A DNA stretch of 57,383 nt, from NCBI GenBank assembly GCA_036562635.1, contig DATCJU010000164.1, forward strand, positions 1-57,383, in the 5' to 3' direction. The position numbers and the translations under genes are program-made. This DNA is from DATCJU01 sp036562635. GTDB taxonomy: Bacteria; Actinomycetota; Actinomycetes; Mycobacteriales; Pseudonocardiaceae. The notes below the pieces were generated by a model. It worked only from the letters and a program-made list of their open reading frames with translations. It did no database searches and was not told the DNA's origin. Shown here piece by piece: positions 55,666-57,383 of this stretch; the first letter of the stretch is position 1, and each line of letters opens with the position of its first letter.

Positions 55666-56247
55666 ATGACACGTAACCCGTACCGCGGCACACTGCTCGC
55701 CGCCGGAGTGATCACCACACTGGGTCTGCTGACCGGTTGCGGTGACTCGGGCTCCACCGCGTCCTCGTCGCCCCCCACCGCGGCGGACGGCGGCTCGTCC
55801 GCGTCGACCACCGCGTCCGCCACCACGGTGACACCGCCTCCCTCGGTGGCGCCGGCCCGGGACGGTTCCTGTCCTTACCTGGAGAAGTCGTTCGTCGAGC
55901 AGGCCAACGGCCAGCGGGTGGGCCGGGTGCGTCTCTCCGACCCGGCCGACGGCGAGCCACCGGCCTGTTTCTTCTACCGCCCGGACGGTGGGCTGCAGCT
56001 GACGGTGCGGGTGTACGTGGGCGACCCGGTCTCGGCCCGTGCCCTGGTCGACCAGGCCGCCCCGGTGAGCACCTCGTCCCCGGCGACCCTGTCCGGTGGC
56101 TGGGAGGGCGGCCGTCAGCCCACCTCGGACGGTGCGGTCTTCGCCGTCGCCAAGGAGGGCACGGCACTGGTGGTCGTCACCAACCAGGAGCAGACGATCA
56201 AGGCGCAGCGGGTGGCCGAACAGGTGGTGCGGGCGCTGGACCTGTGA
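55666..56247 (+). CDS. DUF2020-type lipoprotein
   Basis: 193 aa. Signal peptide with lipobox LLTGC (Cys at about 25), a Ser/Thr/Pro-rich linker to residue 60, then a compact domain: GSCPYLEKSFVEQANGQRVG, PPACFFYRPDGGLQLTVRVY and GAVFAVAKEGTALVVVTNQE. Two Cys (in SCPYL and ACFFY) may form a disulfide. Extracytoplasmic; function unknown. The family name is from memory of similar actinobacterial proteins, so treat as probable. Confidence 0.8.
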   Translation: MTRNPYRGTLLAAGVITTLGLLTGCGDSGSTASSSPPTAADGGSSASTTASATTVTPPPSVAPARDGSCPYLEKSFVEQANGQRVGRVRLSDPADGEPPACFFYRPDGGLQLTVRVYVGDPVSARALVDQAAPVSTSSPATLSGGWEGGRQPTSDGAVFAVAKEGTALVVVTNQEQTIKAQRVAEQVVRALDL

Positions 56248-56350
56248 CACGGAAACGGCCAGGCCCCGCACCCGAGGGCGGCGGAGCCCGGCCGTGAAGG
56301 TCGCGATCCACCCGCTCGGGGTCACCAGGCCGGGTGGTTCTCGATGCGGT

Positions 56351-56989
56351 TCAGTCCTGCCGGGGTTGCTGCGACCCGGAGGAGGGGACGCGGCTGCCCT
56401 CCTGCTCGACGATCCGGCCGTCCCGGCTCTCCGGTACCGCGTTGTCCTCGGGAGGAAGTTCCTCGCTGCGCAGCAACGCGTCGGCGCTGCCCTCGTCGTC
56501 CTGCAGCATCACTTCCTCGGACCGGCGGGAGAGCACGTAGGCGACGGCCCCGGCCAGTGCCGCGACCAGCAGGAGCATCAGCGGCCACCTACGGCTCCGA
56601 CGCCCGCTCTCCTTCGTCTCCCGGCTCATCTCGCGCCGCGCCCGCTTGGCGGTTTTGGCCAGTTGCTTGCTGGTCCTCGCCAGTTCCTTGCGGGCCTTCC
56701 GGCTGCGCTTGCCCACGTCTTCCCGGGTGCGGTCGAGGTCGGAGCGGAACCGGGACGCGGTCTCGGCCAGGGTCGTCTGCAGGTTCTGCGGGCTCTTCTT
56801 CCGGTCGGTCGCCCGCTGCTCGGCCAGCCGCTGCTCGGCGAGTTCGGTCATCCGACCGGCGACTCGGCGCGAGGCCTCGACACCGGTGCGGCCCACGCGT
56901 TCCGCGGTGACCCGTGCCCGGTGCAGCCCGGTGCCCATCGCCCGGCCGACCGCCTCACCGGCCCGGGACATGGCCGTCACTTCATCCAT
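56351..56989 (-). CDS. cwsA: CwsA-like cell-wall/division membrane protein
   Basis: 212 aa. Residues about 1-65 contain Ala/Arg amphipathic helices, residues 75-130 are a Lys/Arg/Glu-rich coiled coil (ARKELARTSKQLAKTAKRAR), a TM helix follows at about 135-152 (WPLMLLLVAALAGAVAYVLS), and the acidic C-terminal tail of 60 residues is outside or in the cytoplasm. This layout, the minus strand and the position between the gyrA/DUF3566 block and ppiA match mycobacterial CwsA, which helps cell-wall synthesis and division through Wag31 and CrgA. Sequence identity cannot be assessed here. Confidence 0.6.
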   Translation of the reverse strand: MDEVTAMSRAGEAVGRAMGTGLHRARVTAERVGRTGVEASRRVAGRMTELAEQRLAEQRATDRKKSPQNLQTTLAETASRFRSDLDRTREDVGKRSRKARKELARTSKQLAKTAKRARREMSRETKESGRRSRRWPLMLLLVAALAGAVAYVLSRRSEEVMLQDDEGSADALLRSEELPPEDNAVPESRDGRIVEQEGSRVPSSGSQQPRQD

Positions 56990-57181
56990 CGTCTGCCTCC
57001 TCGGCGTGCCGGTGTGCAGGCCACGGTTGTCGTGGCCATCCCGTAGGGCGTACCCGCCGGCGGTCGCGGCCAGTCCTGTCGTGGCGCGGTGTCCGCTGCG
57101 GTCGCCCCTGCGCCCCCTCGGTGCGTGACGAGTTCGGCCTCAGCCTGCCCCGTTCTCCGCGATCTCGCAGTGGATGGCACG

Positions 57182-57383
57182 ATGGCTGTCGTGGCAGACA
57201 GCAACGGATCGCTGGTAGGGATGAAGGTGACGGCCACCCTGCACACCTCGCTGGGTGACATCCGGCTCAACCTCTTCCCGAACCGGGCACCGAAGACCGT
57301 GGCGAACTTCGTCGGTCTGGCCGAGGGGACGAAGGAGTACACGCAGCCGAACGCCAGGGGGGAGAAGTCCGGGCCGTTCTACG
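57182..57383 (+). CDS. ppiA: Cyclophilin-type peptidyl-prolyl isomerase (cut by window end)
   Basis: 67 codons visible. VTATLHTSLGDIRLNLFPNR and APKTVANFVGLAEGTKEYTQ are the cyclophilin N terminus. Catalyses proline isomerisation in folding; no signal peptide is seen, so cytoplasmic. ATG 57182 is taken as the start; GTG 57191 and ATG 57221 are alternatives. The catalytic residues lie beyond the window. Confidence 0.9.
   Translation, partial: MAVVADSNGSLVGMKVTATLHTSLGDIRLNLFPNRAPKTVANFVGLAEGTKEYTQPNARGEKSGPFY

Overview
This window is high-GC actinobacterial chromosome spanning the replication origin. Gene order matches the oriC neighbourhood of mycobacteria and relatives: pcnB, Nudix, DUF6049, murJ, pseudokinase, sigM, anti-sigma, trxB, trxA, cwlM, parB, parA, rsmG, jag, yidC, yidD, rnpA, rpmH, dnaA, oriC, dnaN, gnd, recF, DUF721, gyrB, gyrA, DUF3566, tRNA-Ile, tRNA-Ala, ppiA. 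The PPE-like/EspG pair, the Nudix-DUF6049-murJ set, the DLW-39 peptide and many GTG starts suggest Pseudonocardiaceae; this is an inference from gene content, and no rRNA is present to confirm it. I see no insertion sequence, phage or CRISPR array.

Layout. (1) 1-4961, minus: a ribose-type ABC operon, LacI regulator-ATPase-permease-binding protein-ribokinase, with the kinase cut by the window edge. (2) 5326-8412: an MMPL/RND exporter divergent from a TetR regulator, with three matching half-sites between them. (3) 8666-17230: leuS (minus) behind a leader peptide with three Leu codons and a terminator hairpin, then an SdpI-like membrane protein, YqgE, an MFS protein, the CCA-adding enzyme and a Nudix hydrolase. 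(4) 16733-27770, plus: a cell-envelope and redox-stress block (Nudix, DUF6049, MurJ, pseudokinase, SigM and its anti-sigma factor, thioredoxin reductase, thioredoxin, CwlM). trxBA has a promoter of the SigR/SigH type. (5) 27967-31293: an acetyltransferase, an aminotransferase and a Ddl-like ATP-grasp ligase, the last preceded by a dense DnaA-box array. (6) 31445-37558, minus: parB, parA, rsmG, jag, yidC, yidD, rnpA, rpmH, with four parS sites. (7) 38128-55050, plus: dnaA, oriC (about 40300-40615), dnaN, gnd, recF, DUF721, a 1.2-kb gene-poor stretch, a PPE-like/EspG type VII pair, gyrB, gyrA, DUF3566. (8) 55137-57383: tRNA-Ile(GAT), DLW-39, tRNA-Ala(TGC), a DUF2020-type lipoprotein, a CwsA-like protein and the start of ppiA.

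How it works together. Transcription diverges from the dnaA/rpmH interval, so most genes run away from oriC with the forks. Replication initiation (DnaA, oriC), clamp (DnaN), repair (RecF), topology (gyrase) and segregation (ParA, ParB, parS) are encoded together.

Most notable for a second look: DnaA-box clusters outside oriC, including a repeated two-box module before dnaA, DUF721 and gyrB and an eight-box array before the ddl-like gene; the putative leuS leader-peptide attenuator; a 7-bp dyad plus -10 element in the gene-free stretch before the PPE gene; the RnpA C-terminal extension; and a divergent Ddl-like ligase.
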